DNA of 64,000 nucleotides from contig NZ_JAUSZL010000002.1 of NCBI RefSeq assembly GCF_030817535.1, positions 1,922,001 through 1,986,000 of the forward strand. The letters run 5' to 3'. Below, in pieces: positions 27,776-36,337 of this stretch (positions within the stretch are counted from its first letter, which is position 1; every line of letters begins with the position of its first letter). Under the pieces are notes generated by a model. That model was not told the origin of the DNA and did no database searches. It saw only the letters and a program-made list of their open reading frames with translations. Made by a program: the position numbers and the translations under genes. Source of the stretch: Streptomyces sp. V3I8 (lineage in GTDB: Bacteria; Actinomycetota; Actinomycetes; Streptomycetales; Streptomycetaceae).

Positions 27776-28165
27776 TCACTCCGGCCGGTGGGCGGCGTCG
27801 TACGCGGCGCGTGACTCGGCGATCGTGACGCGATGCCGTTCCGCCCAGTCGGTCAGCCCGAGCAGCGACGCGTGCAACTCGTGGGCCACCGGCGTGAGCG
27901 CGTACTCCACCTTCGGCGGGACCGTCGGATGGACGGTGCGGGTGACGAGCCCGTCGCGCTCCAGGTTGCGCAGGGTCAGCGTGAGCATGCGGCGGCTGAT
28001 GCCCTCGATGCTGCGCTCCAGCTCCGTGAAGCGGATGGGCCCGTGGGCGGCGGCCACGATGATCAGCACGCTCCACTTGCCGGCAACCCTGTCAAGAACC
28101 TCGCGGACGGGGCACGCGTGCGCGTTCACGACCTGCGAGGTAACACCGGTGTTCCCCTGGGACAT
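27776..28165 (-). CDS. HxlR-family transcriptional regulator
   Basis: The protein has 129 residues, the normal length for a single-domain HxlR protein. The winged helix reads CPVREVLDRVAGKWSVLIIV, IRFTELERSIEGISRRMLTLTLRNLERDGLV, TVPPKVEYALTPVAHEL. The Cys18 in the HACPVREV motif corresponds to the redox/electrophile-sensing Cys of several HxlR proteins (HypR, QorR type). AGGAGG precedes the ATG. It diverges from the MFS exporter gene 101 bp away, which it probably represses. Confidence 0.9.
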   Translation of the reverse strand: MSQGNTGVTSQVVNAHACPVREVLDRVAGKWSVLIIVAAAHGPIRFTELERSIEGISRRMLTLTLRNLERDGLVTRTVHPTVPPKVEYALTPVAHELHASLLGLTDWAERHRVTIAESRAAYDAAHRPE

Positions 28166-28266
28166 TCGGGTGCCTCCTTACGGCCGGTTCCGACGGTCAC
28201 TCACGATGTCCTCCGTTACACGTCGTGCACCTATGGATCGTCCAGCGATTGTACGGAGGCCGTGCC

Positions 28267-29706
28267 ATGTCGACCCGGATCGGAATGCCCCCGAAGGAGC
28301 CCGCACAGCGAACACGGTCCCGATGGGCGTCCCTCGCCGTGCTGTGCGCGGGCGCGCTGATGACGGTCCTCGACGGCACCATCGTGACGGTGGCGATGCC
28401 CGCCGTCCAGAACGACCTCGGCTTCTCGTCCTCGGGGCTCGCCTGGATCGTGAACGCGTACCTGATCCCCTTCGGCGGGCTGCTGCTGCTCGCGGGGCGG
28501 CTCGGTGACCTGGTCGGACGCAGGCGGATGTTCGCCACGGGACTCGCCGTGTTCACCGCGGCGTCCGTGCTGTGCGGGGTCGCCACCGGTCAGGCCACGC
28601 TGATCGCGGCGCGGGCGCTGCAGGGCGTCGGCGGAGCGATGACCTCGGCGGTCGTGCTGGGCATGCTGATCACGCTCTTCCCCGAACCGCGTGAACAGGC
28701 GAAGGGGATCGCACTGTTCAGCGCGGTGGGCGCGGCGGGCGGCGCGCTCGGCACGTTCCTGGGCGGGGCGCTCACCCAGGCGCTCGACTGGCACTGGATC
28801 TTCCTCATCAACCTGCCGATAGGGATCGCGGCGTGGATCGCCGCCCTGCGCGTCCTGGCTCCGGACCCCGGGACGGGGCTCGGCAGGGGCGCCGATTGTC
28901 CGGGGGCCGCACTGGTCACCGGCGCGCTGATGCTCACGGTCTACGCGATCGTCGGCGCCGGGGAGCGTCCGGTCGGGGCCACGCTGATCCTGGCCGCCGT
29001 CTCGCTCGCGCTGTTCGCAGCCTTCACCCTGCGGATGGCGCGGGCCGCCCGGCCACTGCTCCGGCTGCGGCTGTTCCGCTCCCGGCTGCTCGTCGGCGCC
29101 AACGGTGTCCAGGTGCTGATGATCGCGACGATGTTCGGCTTCCAGTACATCGGGGCGCTCTACCTGCAACGGGTGCTGGGCTACGGCGAGTTGCGGACGG
29201 GGCTGGCCTTCCTGCCGGCGCCCGTGCTGATCGGGGTACTGATGCTGGGCCTGTCGGCCCGCACGATCGGCCGCTTCGGGCCGTACCGGGTACTGCTCGC
29301 CGGGCTCGTGCTCATCGTGGCCGGGACGGGGCTGCTGAGCCGGGTGCCGGCCGACGGTTCGTACGTCACCGACGTCCTGCCTTCGATGCTGCTGCTCGCG
29401 GCCGGGTTCGCGGCTGCGATGCCCGCGGTGACGGGGCTCGCGATGTCCGGGACACGGGAGGAGGACGCCGGGCTGGCGTCCGGACTGTTCAACACCACGC
29501 AGGTGGTGGGGGGTTCGCTGGGACTGGCGACCCTCATGACACTGGCGGCGAGCCGTACGGGCGGGCTCATGGACGGTGGCGAGTCGTTCGCGACGGCGAC
29601 CGCTGACGGGTACCGGCTGGCGTTCGCCGTGGCGACGGGGATCGCCGTCGCGGCACTGGCGCTGGCGGCGGGGGTGCTGCGGCCGGCCGCCGCTTCCCCT
29701 CACTGA
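28267..29706 (+). CDS. MFS transporter, DHA2 (EmrB/QacA) drug:H+ antiporter family
   Basis: The protein has 479 residues with about 14 hydrophobic segments. The N-terminal signature LDGTIVTVAMPAVQNDLG (motif D1), GRLGDLVGRRRMF (motif A) and GAAGGALGTFLGGALTQ (motif C, typical of exporters) identify a proton-driven efflux pump in the cytoplasmic membrane. GGAGG lies 8 nt before the ATG at 28267; an in-frame upstream ATG at 28225 lacks one. The divergent HxlR gene suggests induction by a toxic compound. The substrate is unknown. Confidence 0.92.
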   Translation: MSTRIGMPPKEPAQRTRSRWASLAVLCAGALMTVLDGTIVTVAMPAVQNDLGFSSSGLAWIVNAYLIPFGGLLLLAGRLGDLVGRRRMFATGLAVFTAASVLCGVATGQATLIAARALQGVGGAMTSAVVLGMLITLFPEPREQAKGIALFSAVGAAGGALGTFLGGALTQALDWHWIFLINLPIGIAAWIAALRVLAPDPGTGLGRGADCPGAALVTGALMLTVYAIVGAGERPVGATLILAAVSLALFAAFTLRMARAARPLLRLRLFRSRLLVGANGVQVLMIATMFGFQYIGALYLQRVLGYGELRTGLAFLPAPVLIGVLMLGLSARTIGRFGPYRVLLAGLVLIVAGTGLLSRVPADGSYVTDVLPSMLLLAAGFAAAMPAVTGLAMSGTREEDAGLASGLFNTTQVVGGSLGLATLMTLAASRTGGLMDGGESFATATADGYRLAFAVATGIAVAALALAAGVLRPAAASPH

Positions 29707-29793
29707 CCGCTTCCTCTCACCGACCCGGGGTCCGGCCCCGGGGACGGGAGGAGGGGCGGGGGCGGGAGGGGGCGGCGGGAGCGGAGGAAGTCC

Positions 29794-29839
29794 TTGAAGG
29801 GTGTACGTCACTCCTCATCTCTGGTAGGAAACCTTCCTA
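29794..29839. promoter_or_regulatory. Chitosanase promoter region with CsnR-like operator
   Basis: TAGGAAACCTTCCTA (29825-29839) is an inverted repeat with 6-bp arms, within GGTAGGAAACCTTCCTAAC. This closely resembles the operator described for csn genes bound by the ROK-family repressor CsnR in Streptomyces. A TTGAAG (29794-29799) could be a -35 element, but no clear -10 was found. No csnR gene lies in this window. Confidence 0.65.
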
Positions 29840-29878
29840 ACAGTACGGAAGAGCGACCCCACCCCCACAGGAGGTCCC

Positions 29879-30697
29879 GTGCACACCCCCCACACCTCAC
29901 GCCGAACCGTCCTCACGATGATCGGCGCGGCCCTCGTCGCGGGCCCCGCCCTCACCCCCGTCCCCGCGAGCGCCGCAAACCGCGCGGGCGCGGGTCTCGA
30001 CGACCCGGCGAAGAAGGAGATCGCCATGAAGCTCGTCTCCAGCGCGGAGAACTCCTCGCTGGACTGGAAGGCGCAGTACGGCTACATCGAGGACATCCGC
30101 GACGGCCGCGGCTACACCGCCGGCATCATCGGGTTCTGCTCGGGCACGCACGACATGCTCGACCTCGTCGAGCTGTACACCCGGCGCAGGCCGGGCAATC
30201 TGCTGGCCGGATACCTGCCGGCGCTGCGCCGCGTCGACGGCACCGACTCGCACGAGGGCCTGGACCCCGGCTACCAGGACGCCTGGCGCCGGGCGGCCCA
30301 GGACCAGGCCTTCAAGCAGGCCCAGAACGACGAACGGGACCGCGTCTACTTCGACCCGGCGGTCCGGCGGGGCAAGGCGGACGGCATCGGCACGCTCGGC
30401 CAGTTCGCGTACTACGACGCCGTCGTGATGCACGGCAACGGCGGCGACAGCACGAGTTTCGGCTCCATCCGCGACCGGGCGCTGGGCCGGGCCAGGCCGC
30501 CGGCCCAGGGCGGTGACGAGGTGACGTACCTCAATGCGTTCCTCGACGCCCGGGTGTGGGCCATGAAGCAGGAGGAGGCGCACGAGGACACCAGCCGGGT
30601 GGACACCGCCCAGCGGGTCTTCCTCAGGAACCGCAACCTGAACCTCGACCCGCCGCTGGACTGGCAGGTCTACGGGGAGAGCTTCCACATCGGGTAG
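29879..30697 (+). CDS. csnA: GH46 endo-chitosanase, secreted
   Basis: The protein has 272 residues, starting at GTG 29879 with AGGAGG 5 nt upstream. It has a twin-arginine-type signal (TSRRTVLTMIGAALVAGPAL) ending near VPASA. The mature enzyme is very close to Streptomyces N174 chitosanase: AGAGLDDPAKKEIAMKLVSS, catalytic Glu in SSAENSSLDWKAQYGYIED, catalytic Asp in IRDGRGYTAGIIGFCSGTHD, QAQNDERDRVYFDPA and GDEVTYLNAFLDAR. It hydrolyses beta-1,4 bonds in chitosan by inversion outside the cell. Regulation is probably by CsnR through the operator at 29825-29839. A 13-bp hairpin follows. Confidence 0.95.
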   Translation: MHTPHTSRRTVLTMIGAALVAGPALTPVPASAANRAGAGLDDPAKKEIAMKLVSSAENSSLDWKAQYGYIEDIRDGRGYTAGIIGFCSGTHDMLDLVELYTRRRPGNLLAGYLPALRRVDGTDSHEGLDPGYQDAWRRAAQDQAFKQAQNDERDRVYFDPAVRRGKADGIGTLGQFAYYDAVVMHGNGGDSTSFGSIRDRALGRARPPAQGGDEVTYLNAFLDARVWAMKQEEAHEDTSRVDTAQRVFLRNRNLNLDPPLDWQVYGESFHIG

Positions 30698-30707
30698 TGG
30701 TCGCGCC

Positions 30708-30751
30708 GACCGTGCCCGGCACCGGCCTCACCACCGGGGCCGGGCACGGTC
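30708..30751. terminator. Bidirectional hairpin terminator between chitosanase and permease genes
   Basis: GACCGTGCCCGGC (30708-30720) pairs perfectly with GCCGGGCACGGTC (30739-30751) around an 18-nt loop, between two convergent genes. Confidence 0.75.
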
Positions 30752-30766
30752 ACCGCGGCGATCGCG

Positions 30767-32215
30767 TCAGACCCCCGGTGCCGTCCGCGGCCCCCCGCCC
30801 GTGTGCTGCACGGCGATCTCCTCGCCCGGTTCCATCGGCGCCGTCACCTCGTCGCACTCCCGGCCGCCGCCCAGGTGGTTGAAGACGAGGTTCAGGGCCA
30901 CGGCCGCCACGCACCCGGTCGATATCCCCGAGTCCAGGATGATCTTCGCGGTCTCCGGGAACGCGTGGTAGAACTCCGGCGCGGTGATCGGGATGATGCC
31001 GACGGCCAGCGAGACCGCCACGATCAGGACGTTGTTGTCCTTCTCCAGGCCCGCCTTGACCAGGGTCTGGATACCGCTCGCGGCCACCGACCCGAACAGC
31101 ACCACGCCCGCCCCGCCGAGCACGGGGCGCGGCACCACGGCGATCAGCGACGCGGCCATGGGGCACAGGCCCATCAGGACGAGGAAGCCGCCGCCCGTGG
31201 CCACGACGTACCGGCTGCGGATGCGGGTCATCGCCACCAGGCCGATGTTCTGGGCGAAGGCGCTGCACATGAAGCCGTTGAAGAGCGGGCTGACGGCCGA
31301 GCCGAGGGTGTCGGCGCGCAGGCCCGCGGCGATGGTCCTCTCGTCGGCCGGCCGGCCGACTATCTCGCCCAGCGCCAGCATGTCCGCGGTCGACTCGGTC
31401 ATCGACACGACCATCACCACGCACAGCGAGACGATCGCGGCGAGCTGGAACTGCGGCGCTCCGAAGTGGAACGGTGTCGGGAAGCCGACGACCGCCGCGT
31501 CGGCCACCGGCGCGAAGTCGGTGACACCGAACGGGATCGCGACGAGCGTGCCGGCGACCAGACCGAGCAGGACGGCGATCTGTTTGACGAAGCCCCGGGT
31601 GAAGCGGCGCAGCAGCAGGACGATGAGGAGGGTCGCGCCCGCCAGGCCCAGGTTGGTGGTCGAGCCGTAGTCGTGCGCCGCCGGGTCGGGGCCCTGGGCC
31701 CAGCCGAAGGCGACCGGCATCAGGGAGATGCCGATGAGGGTGATGACCGTGCCGGTGACGACCGGCGGGAAGAAGCGGACCGCCTTGCTGAAGAAGGGGG
31801 CGGCGAGGAAACCCAGTACACCCGCCACGATGACGGCGCCGAAGATGACCGGCAGGGCGTCGCGCTTGTCGTCGGTGGAGTTGACGACCGCGATCATCGG
31901 GGCGACACCGGCGAAGGTGACGCCGTTGACGAAGGGCAGGCGGGCGCCGATCTTCCAGACGCCGAGGGTCTGCAGGAAGGTGGCGAGTCCCGCGGTGAAC
32001 AGGCAGGCGCCGGTGAGGAAGGTCAGTTCGGTCGCGGTCAGGCCCACGGCCGCGCCGACGATCAGGGGCGGGGCGACCACACCCGCGTACATGGCGGCCA
32101 CGTGCTGCAGACCGCTGGTCGCCATCCGCAGGGCGGGCAGTCTCTCGTCGACGGGGTGCTTGGCAGGGCCGGTCGGTTCTGCGTCCGTACTGCTGGGCGT
32201 GTGCTGGGCGGCCAC
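30767..32215 (-). CDS. NCS2-family xanthine/urate:H+ symporter
   Basis: The start is GTG 32215 with GGAGGAG about 6 nt upstream; the protein has 482 residues. About 12-14 hydrophobic segments; NAT signatures SMTESTADMLALGEIVGRP (central Glu of TM8), FNGFMCSAFAQNIGLVAMTRIRSR (the QxxG...T...SR NAT motif) and LPFVNGVTFAGVAPM. These proteins import xanthine or urate with protons across the cytoplasmic membrane. It is the last gene of the minus-strand purine block, 236 bp after the 8-oxoguanine deaminase gene, so it may have its own promoter. The exact purine cannot be settled from sequence. Confidence 0.9.
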   Translation of the reverse strand: MAAQHTPSSTDAEPTGPAKHPVDERLPALRMATSGLQHVAAMYAGVVAPPLIVGAAVGLTATELTFLTGACLFTAGLATFLQTLGVWKIGARLPFVNGVTFAGVAPMIAVVNSTDDKRDALPVIFGAVIVAGVLGFLAAPFFSKAVRFFPPVVTGTVITLIGISLMPVAFGWAQGPDPAAHDYGSTTNLGLAGATLLIVLLLRRFTRGFVKQIAVLLGLVAGTLVAIPFGVTDFAPVADAAVVGFPTPFHFGAPQFQLAAIVSLCVVMVVSMTESTADMLALGEIVGRPADERTIAAGLRADTLGSAVSPLFNGFMCSAFAQNIGLVAMTRIRSRYVVATGGGFLVLMGLCPMAASLIAVVPRPVLGGAGVVLFGSVAASGIQTLVKAGLEKDNNVLIVAVSLAVGIIPITAPEFYHAFPETAKIILDSGISTGCVAAVALNLVFNHLGGGRECDEVTAPMEPGEEIAVQHTGGGPRTAPGV

Positions 32216-32451
32216 GGCGGCTCCTCCGGTCGGGTACACGTCGGTGTCGACGCGGGTGTCAGGGAGGTGGTGGGAAACGGTGCCCGCCACGGAGGGGACG
32301 TGGCGGGGGCAGCAGGACGGGGAGGGGCCGTTCCGGGACGCGGGCGTGTTCGTGCGCGCGCCCCGGAGACGGTCGCCGCGGACCCCGATCGGGTCCACGG
32401 CCACCGGCCGAGGGCCGTCCCCCTCGGCCGGAGGTCTTGGCGGGAACGGGG

Positions 32452-33831
32452 TCAGGCCCGCGCGGTGATACGCGCGAGGCGCTGCGCCTCGTCCCGGGTG
32501 GAGCGGGCGATGGCGTCCTCGTCGGCGTGCAGCAACCGCCCGTCCCCGACGATCTGTTCGCCGTTCACGAAGGAGGCGGTGACCGGCGCGGCGGCGCCGA
32601 ACACGAGGGCGGTGACCGGGTCGGCGATCGAGGCGTGGGCCAGGGTGTCCAGCTTCCACAGCACCAGGTCGGCGAGCTTGCCCGGTTCCAGGGAGCCGAT
32701 CTCCGTTGCGCGGCCGAGGACCTGCGCTCCGCCGTACGTGCCGAGCCGCAGCGCCTGCCGGGCGTTCAGCGCGGCCTCGCGGTGGGCGCCGAGGCGGTTG
32801 ACGAGCAGCGCGTTGCGCAGTTCGGTGTGCAGTTCGCCGGACTCGTTGGACGCCGTGCCGTCGACCCCGAGGCCGACCGGGACGCCGGCCGCGAGCATGT
32901 CGGGGACGCGTGCGATCCCGGCCGCCAGCCGGGCGTTGGACGAGGGGCAGTGGGCCACCCCCGTCCCCGTACGGGCGAAGGCGTCGATGTCGGAGTCGTT
33001 CATGTGGACGCAGTGCGCCATCCACACGTCCTCGCCGAGCCAGCCGGTCGACGCGAAGTAGTCGGTCGGGCCCATGCCGAACAGTTCCTTGCAGAACTGC
33101 TCCTCCTCGACGGTCTCCGAGCCGTGGGTGTGCAGTCGTACACCCTTGCGGCGAGCCAACTCGGCTCCCTGCCGCATGAGTTCGGTCGACACGGAGAAGG
33201 GCGAGCAGGGGGCGACGGCCACCTGGGTCATGGCGCCGAAGGAGGCGTCGTGGTGTTCGTCGACGGTCGCCTCGGTCGCGGCGAGGGCGTCGTCGAGGCT
33301 CTCCACGGCGAAGTCCGGCGGCAGCCCGCCGTCCTTCTCGCTGCGGTCCATGGACCCGCGGGCGAGGGTGAAGCGGACGCCCATCTCGCGTGCGGCGCGG
33401 ATGATCGCACCCGACAGGTCGCCGGAGCCCCGCGGGAAGACGTAGTGGTGGTCCATGGCGGTGGTGACTCCGCCGCGCGCCATCATGCCGAGCGAGCCCT
33501 GGGCCGCCGCGTACGTCATGCGCTCGTCGATGCGCGCCCAGGTCGGGTAGAGGGCGACGAGCCAGTCGAAGAGGTTGTGGTCCGTGGCGAGGCCGCGGGT
33601 GATCCACTGGTAGAAGTGGTGGTGGGTGTTGACCAGGCCCGGGGTGACGAGGTGGCCGGTCGCGTCGATCCGGCGTACGACGTTCTCCAGGCCCCCGGGG
33701 GCCCTGCCTGCGCCGAGCGACTCGATGCGGTTGCCCGCCAGGACCAGGTGGCCCGTGGGGTACTCGGTGTCGTCGGCGTCCACGGTCGCGATCGAACAGT
33801 TCTCTATGACGATGCGCCGGTCTGCTGCCAT
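32452..33831 (-). CDS. 8-oxoguanine deaminase (amidohydrolase superfamily)
   Basis: The protein has 459 residues. Metal-ligand motifs: TPGLVNTHHHFYQWITRGLA (HxH), VRLHTHGSETVEEEQF (His), WMAHCVHMND (His) and GVGLGVDGTASNESGEL-type Asp in VGLGVDGTASN. The whole pattern fits the 8-oxoguanine deaminase subgroup (COG0402), which converts 8-oxoguanine to urate in the cytosol. Its place between urate permease and uricase genes supports that role. It starts 117 bp after the uricase stop. A cytosine or guanine deaminase is possible but less likely. Confidence 0.85.
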   Translation of the reverse strand: MAADRRIVIENCSIATVDADDTEYPTGHLVLAGNRIESLGAGRAPGGLENVVRRIDATGHLVTPGLVNTHHHFYQWITRGLATDHNLFDWLVALYPTWARIDERMTYAAAQGSLGMMARGGVTTAMDHHYVFPRGSGDLSGAIIRAAREMGVRFTLARGSMDRSEKDGGLPPDFAVESLDDALAATEATVDEHHDASFGAMTQVAVAPCSPFSVSTELMRQGAELARRKGVRLHTHGSETVEEEQFCKELFGMGPTDYFASTGWLGEDVWMAHCVHMNDSDIDAFARTGTGVAHCPSSNARLAAGIARVPDMLAAGVPVGLGVDGTASNESGELHTELRNALLVNRLGAHREAALNARQALRLGTYGGAQVLGRATEIGSLEPGKLADLVLWKLDTLAHASIADPVTALVFGAAAPVTASFVNGEQIVGDGRLLHADEDAIARSTRDEAQRLARITARA

Positions 33832-33948
33832 GGTTCGTCCTTCTCGCTGTCGGGAGCGGGCACGGCAGGACCCGGGGAGGTTTGAGTGCCGCGGCCCGGT
33901 GGACGGGCCGCGGGTGCCGAAAAGGGAGCCGGTCGGGGACGCGGAGGG

Positions 33949-34896
33949 TCAGAGGTTGGTGAGGTCCACCGGGATGAGTGCCTCGCAGCCGTCCCGCAGG
34001 ATCGTGGCCTCGATCAGCCCGTAGGGCCGGTCGGCGGCGTAGTACACCTCGTTGTCGTTCTTGAGGCCGAACGGCTCCAGGTCGACGAGGAAGTGGTGCT
34101 TGTTCGGCAGCGAGAAGCGGACCTCGTCGATCTCGGCGCGGTTGTCGATGATCCGCGCGCCCATCTGGTACAGGGTCTGCTGCAGCGACAGCGAGTACGT
34201 CTCCGCGAAGGCCTGGAGCATGTGCCGGCGCACCTGCCCGTAGGACTCCTCCCAGTCGGGCGCGGGCTGTTCGCCGTCGGTCCAGCCGAACCGCCACCGC
34301 GCGGAGACCTCGGTGGCGAGGATGCGGTCGTAGGCCTCTTTCAGCGTCGTGTACGTGTCCTTGACGTAGCCCCAGAACTCGGAGTCCGTCGAGTTCAGCA
34401 CGACCAGGTCCTTGAGGCCCGACACAACCTCCCACGAGGAACCGTCGTACGTGATCTGCGTGACGCGGGTCTCCTGGCCCCTGCGGGCGAAGGAGTGCCC
34501 GGCCGCCCCGGTTCCGGTGGCCCGCGCGTCGGCCCCGGAGGTCCCGATCCGCTCCCAGGAGTACTCCTCGATACGGATGCGCGCCCGCCCGATCGGTTCC
34601 TGCGAGGTGACGAAGTGCCGGGCGAGGTGGATGCCGAACTGCTCGGCGGACTCGATGCCGTGCTCCTTGGCGAAGGCGTACACCGTGTTCTTGGTGGTGT
34701 CCGTCGGCAGTACGTTCGCGTTGGAGCCCGAGTAGTGGACCTCCTCCATGTCACCGCTGAGGGCGACGGAGACGTTCAGGTCCTTGATGTGGTGGGTGGC
34801 GCCGTCCCGGGTGATCCGGACGACGCGGTTCTCGGCCTTGCCGTACTGGTTCTGGGCCAGCACCGCCGAACGGGCAGGACGGGAAGGGGTGGTCAT
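33949..34896 (-). CDS. Urate oxidase (cofactor-independent uricase)
   Basis: The protein has 315 residues, starting at ATG 34896, 5 nt after the HIU hydrolase stop, with GAGGGAG upstream. Catalytic Lys20 (NQYGKAENRV) and Thr65 (LPTDTTKNTVYAFAKEHG) form the uricase Lys-Thr dyad; the second half has KDLVVLNSTDSEFWGYVKD and LPNKHHFLVDLEPFGL. The enzyme oxidises urate to 5-hydroxyisourate with O2, releasing H2O2, in the cytosol. The product goes to the HIU hydrolase encoded just upstream. Confidence 0.95.
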   Translation of the reverse strand: MTTPSRPARSAVLAQNQYGKAENRVVRITRDGATHHIKDLNVSVALSGDMEEVHYSGSNANVLPTDTTKNTVYAFAKEHGIESAEQFGIHLARHFVTSQEPIGRARIRIEEYSWERIGTSGADARATGTGAAGHSFARRGQETRVTQITYDGSSWEVVSGLKDLVVLNSTDSEFWGYVKDTYTTLKEAYDRILATEVSARWRFGWTDGEQPAPDWEESYGQVRRHMLQAFAETYSLSLQQTLYQMGARIIDNRAEIDEVRFSLPNKHHFLVDLEPFGLKNDNEVYYAADRPYGLIEATILRDGCEALIPVDLTNL

Positions 34897-34901
34897 GTCT
34901 G

Positions 34902-35300
34902 CTAGCTCCCTCGGTAAACGGAGTAGCCGAACGGGTTGAGCAGCAGCGGTACGTGGTAGTGCTCGCCCGGGCTGACGGCGAAGGTGATCGCCACCTCGGG
35001 GAAGAACACGTGTGCGGCACCGCTGTCCCGGTTCGCGGGGGCGTCCTGCTGCGCATCGGCTTGCTTCTTCTCGAAGTACGCCTCGACGGCGAAGTCGAGC
35101 CGTACGTGTGTGGTGCCCTCCGGCAGGGCCGGCAGGTCCTTGCACCGCCCGTCGGCGTCGGTCGCGGAGCCACCGAGTGCCTGCCAGTCGCCGGCACGGC
35201 CGACGCGGGCCGCGAGCAGGACGGAGACCTCCCCGGCGGGGCGGCCGACGCTGGTGTCCAGGATGTGCGTGGACACGGAGGCGGTGGTGTCGGTGCTCAT
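34902..35300 (-). CDS. 5-hydroxyisourate hydrolase (transthyretin-related protein)
   Basis: The protein has 132 residues. Conserved blocks: VSTHILDTSVGRPAGEVSVLL (N-terminal HxxD), THVRLDFAVEAYF (Arg), FFPEVAITFAV, HYHVPLLLNPFGYSVYRGS ending in the diagnostic C-terminal YRGS. It hydrolyses HIU to OHCU in the cytosol. Its ATG overlaps the stop of the OHCU decarboxylase gene (ATGA at 35297-35300), so the two are translationally coupled. An AGGA stands upstream. Confidence 0.95.
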   Translation of the reverse strand: MSTDTTASVSTHILDTSVGRPAGEVSVLLAARVGRAGDWQALGGSATDADGRCKDLPALPEGTTHVRLDFAVEAYFEKKQADAQQDAPANRDSGAAHVFFPEVAITFAVSPGEHYHVPLLLNPFGYSVYRGS

Positions 35301-35815
35301 GCGGGTGCGTCCTGTTCGACGAGTGGGGCGAGGCGGATGCGGTTGATCCTGCCGAGTTCGGTGCGCGCGATCTCGCGCTCCTGCTCCGGCGTGTTGCCGA
35401 GCCGCCGCTTGACCGCGTCGCGCATCTGCTCGCCGGTGAGGCCGGTCGCGCAGATCAGGAAGACATGGCCGAACCTCTCCTGGTACTCCAGGTTCAGTTC
35501 GAGCATCTGCGCCCTGAGTTCGTCGGAGGCGTCCGCCATGCCGCGCTGTTCGCAGGAGGAGGCCGGGTCGCCCGGCTTCGGGCGCCCGATCGGCGGGTGT
35601 CCGGCCATCGCCTGCGCCAGGTCGGCGTCGGACAGGCCGGCCATGGCATCGTCGCTGGCCGCGAGGAGTTCGTCCGCGGTGGCGTACGGGCGCCGGGCGA
35701 GCAGGCTGCGCGCCCAGGTCTGCGAGGCACACAGCTCGTGCAGGGCGGCGAGGGCCGCCCGTTCCTCCAGGGCGTTGAACCGGGCGAGACCGCCGGGTGT
35801 CGTACTCGACGTCAC
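35297..35815 (-). CDS. 2-oxo-4-hydroxy-4-carboxy-5-ureidoimidazoline (OHCU) decarboxylase
   Basis: Starting at GTG 35815 with GGAGG 7 nt upstream gives 172 residues; a longer in-frame reading to 35941 has no family similarity. Active-site features: AGHPPIGRPKPG (catalytic His), SSCEQRGM (Glu), LNLEYQERFGHVFLICATG and the C-terminal ARTELGRINRIRL. It converts OHCU to S-allantoin. It is the first gene of the urate operon (OHCU decarboxylase, HIU hydrolase, uricase). An inverted repeat at 35880-35894 lies 65 nt upstream. Confidence 0.93.
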   Translation of the reverse strand: MTSSTTPGGLARFNALEERAALAALHELCASQTWARSLLARRPYATADELLAASDDAMAGLSDADLAQAMAGHPPIGRPKPGDPASSCEQRGMADASDELRAQMLELNLEYQERFGHVFLICATGLTGEQMRDAVKRRLGNTPEQEREIARTELGRINRIRLAPLVEQDAPA

Positions 35816-35879
35816 GGGAAGCCTCCGTGGCCTTGTGCTGGACGGGCTGCGGCCAGCTAACGCCCTCGGAAACACCGCG

Positions 35880-35894
35880 TCAACACTTTGTTGA
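35880..35894. promoter_or_regulatory. Inverted repeat upstream of the urate operon
   Basis: TCAACACTTTGTTGA is a perfect 6-3-6 inverted repeat in an AT-rich stretch (35880-35910) upstream of the first urate gene, followed by ACAAAC. It is well placed for a repressor such as the small HTH protein encoded next to it. Confidence 0.5.
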
Positions 35895-35968
35895 AAAATC
35901 CGGGTAACAAACACCGTCACCGCACACGGGGCGGCAGGCACCGGGTCACGAACGGGAGCGGCCTGCGC

Positions 35969-36337
35969 TCAGGCGCCCTTCTCCCGGTTCAGGTAGTTGT
36001 AGACGGTGAACCGGCTGACGCCGAGCGCGGTCGCCACGGTCTCCACGCCGTGCCGCACGGAGAAGGCTCCGCGCGCCTCCAGCATCCGTACGACCTCCTG
36101 CTTGGCCTTGCGGTCCAGTTCGGCCAGGGGCTTGCCGCGCTTGCGCTCCAGGGCGGCCAGGATGTGGTCCAGCGAGTCGGCGAGTTGCGGCAGCCGCACG
36201 GCCACCACGTCCGCGCCCTCCCAGGAGAGCACCACGTCGTCGGGCCCCGCCTGGTCGGGCGGCAGCATCTCGGCGCCCATCGCGTCGACCAGCGGCTTGA
36301 CGGCCGAGACGAAGGGGTCGTCCGCGGATGCGGTCAT
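35969..36337 (-). CDS. Small helix-turn-helix transcriptional regulator of the purine block
   Basis: The protein has 122 residues. The C-terminal HTH reads ARGAFSVRHGVETVATALGVSRFTVYNYLNREKG, which fits the HTH_22/YheO-DauR type. The N-terminal half has an amphipathic region (FVSAVKPLVDAMGAEMLPP) and VVAVRLPQLADSLDHILAAL but no recognisable ligand domain. It lies directly upstream of the urate operon on the same strand with 153 bp between, so it probably regulates it. Its ATG overlaps the stop of the gene at 36334 (ATGA), so the two are co-translated. Confidence 0.8.
   Translation of the reverse strand: MTASADDPFVSAVKPLVDAMGAEMLPPDQAGPDDVVLSWEGADVVAVRLPQLADSLDHILAALERKRGKPLAELDRKAKQEVVRMLEARGAFSVRHGVETVATALGVSRFTVYNYLNREKGA

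Noticed and set aside
30767..34435. Open frame of about 1,220 codons spanning the permease and deaminase genes
   Set aside because: Only the last 482 codons resemble a protein family; the rest is the wrong frame of the deaminase and uricase genes. The permease has its own GTG and ribosome binding site at 32215.
33949..35145. Uricase with a long N-terminal extension
   Set aside because: The extension is the out-of-frame reading of the HIU hydrolase gene; ATG 34896 has a good ribosome binding site and family-typical start.
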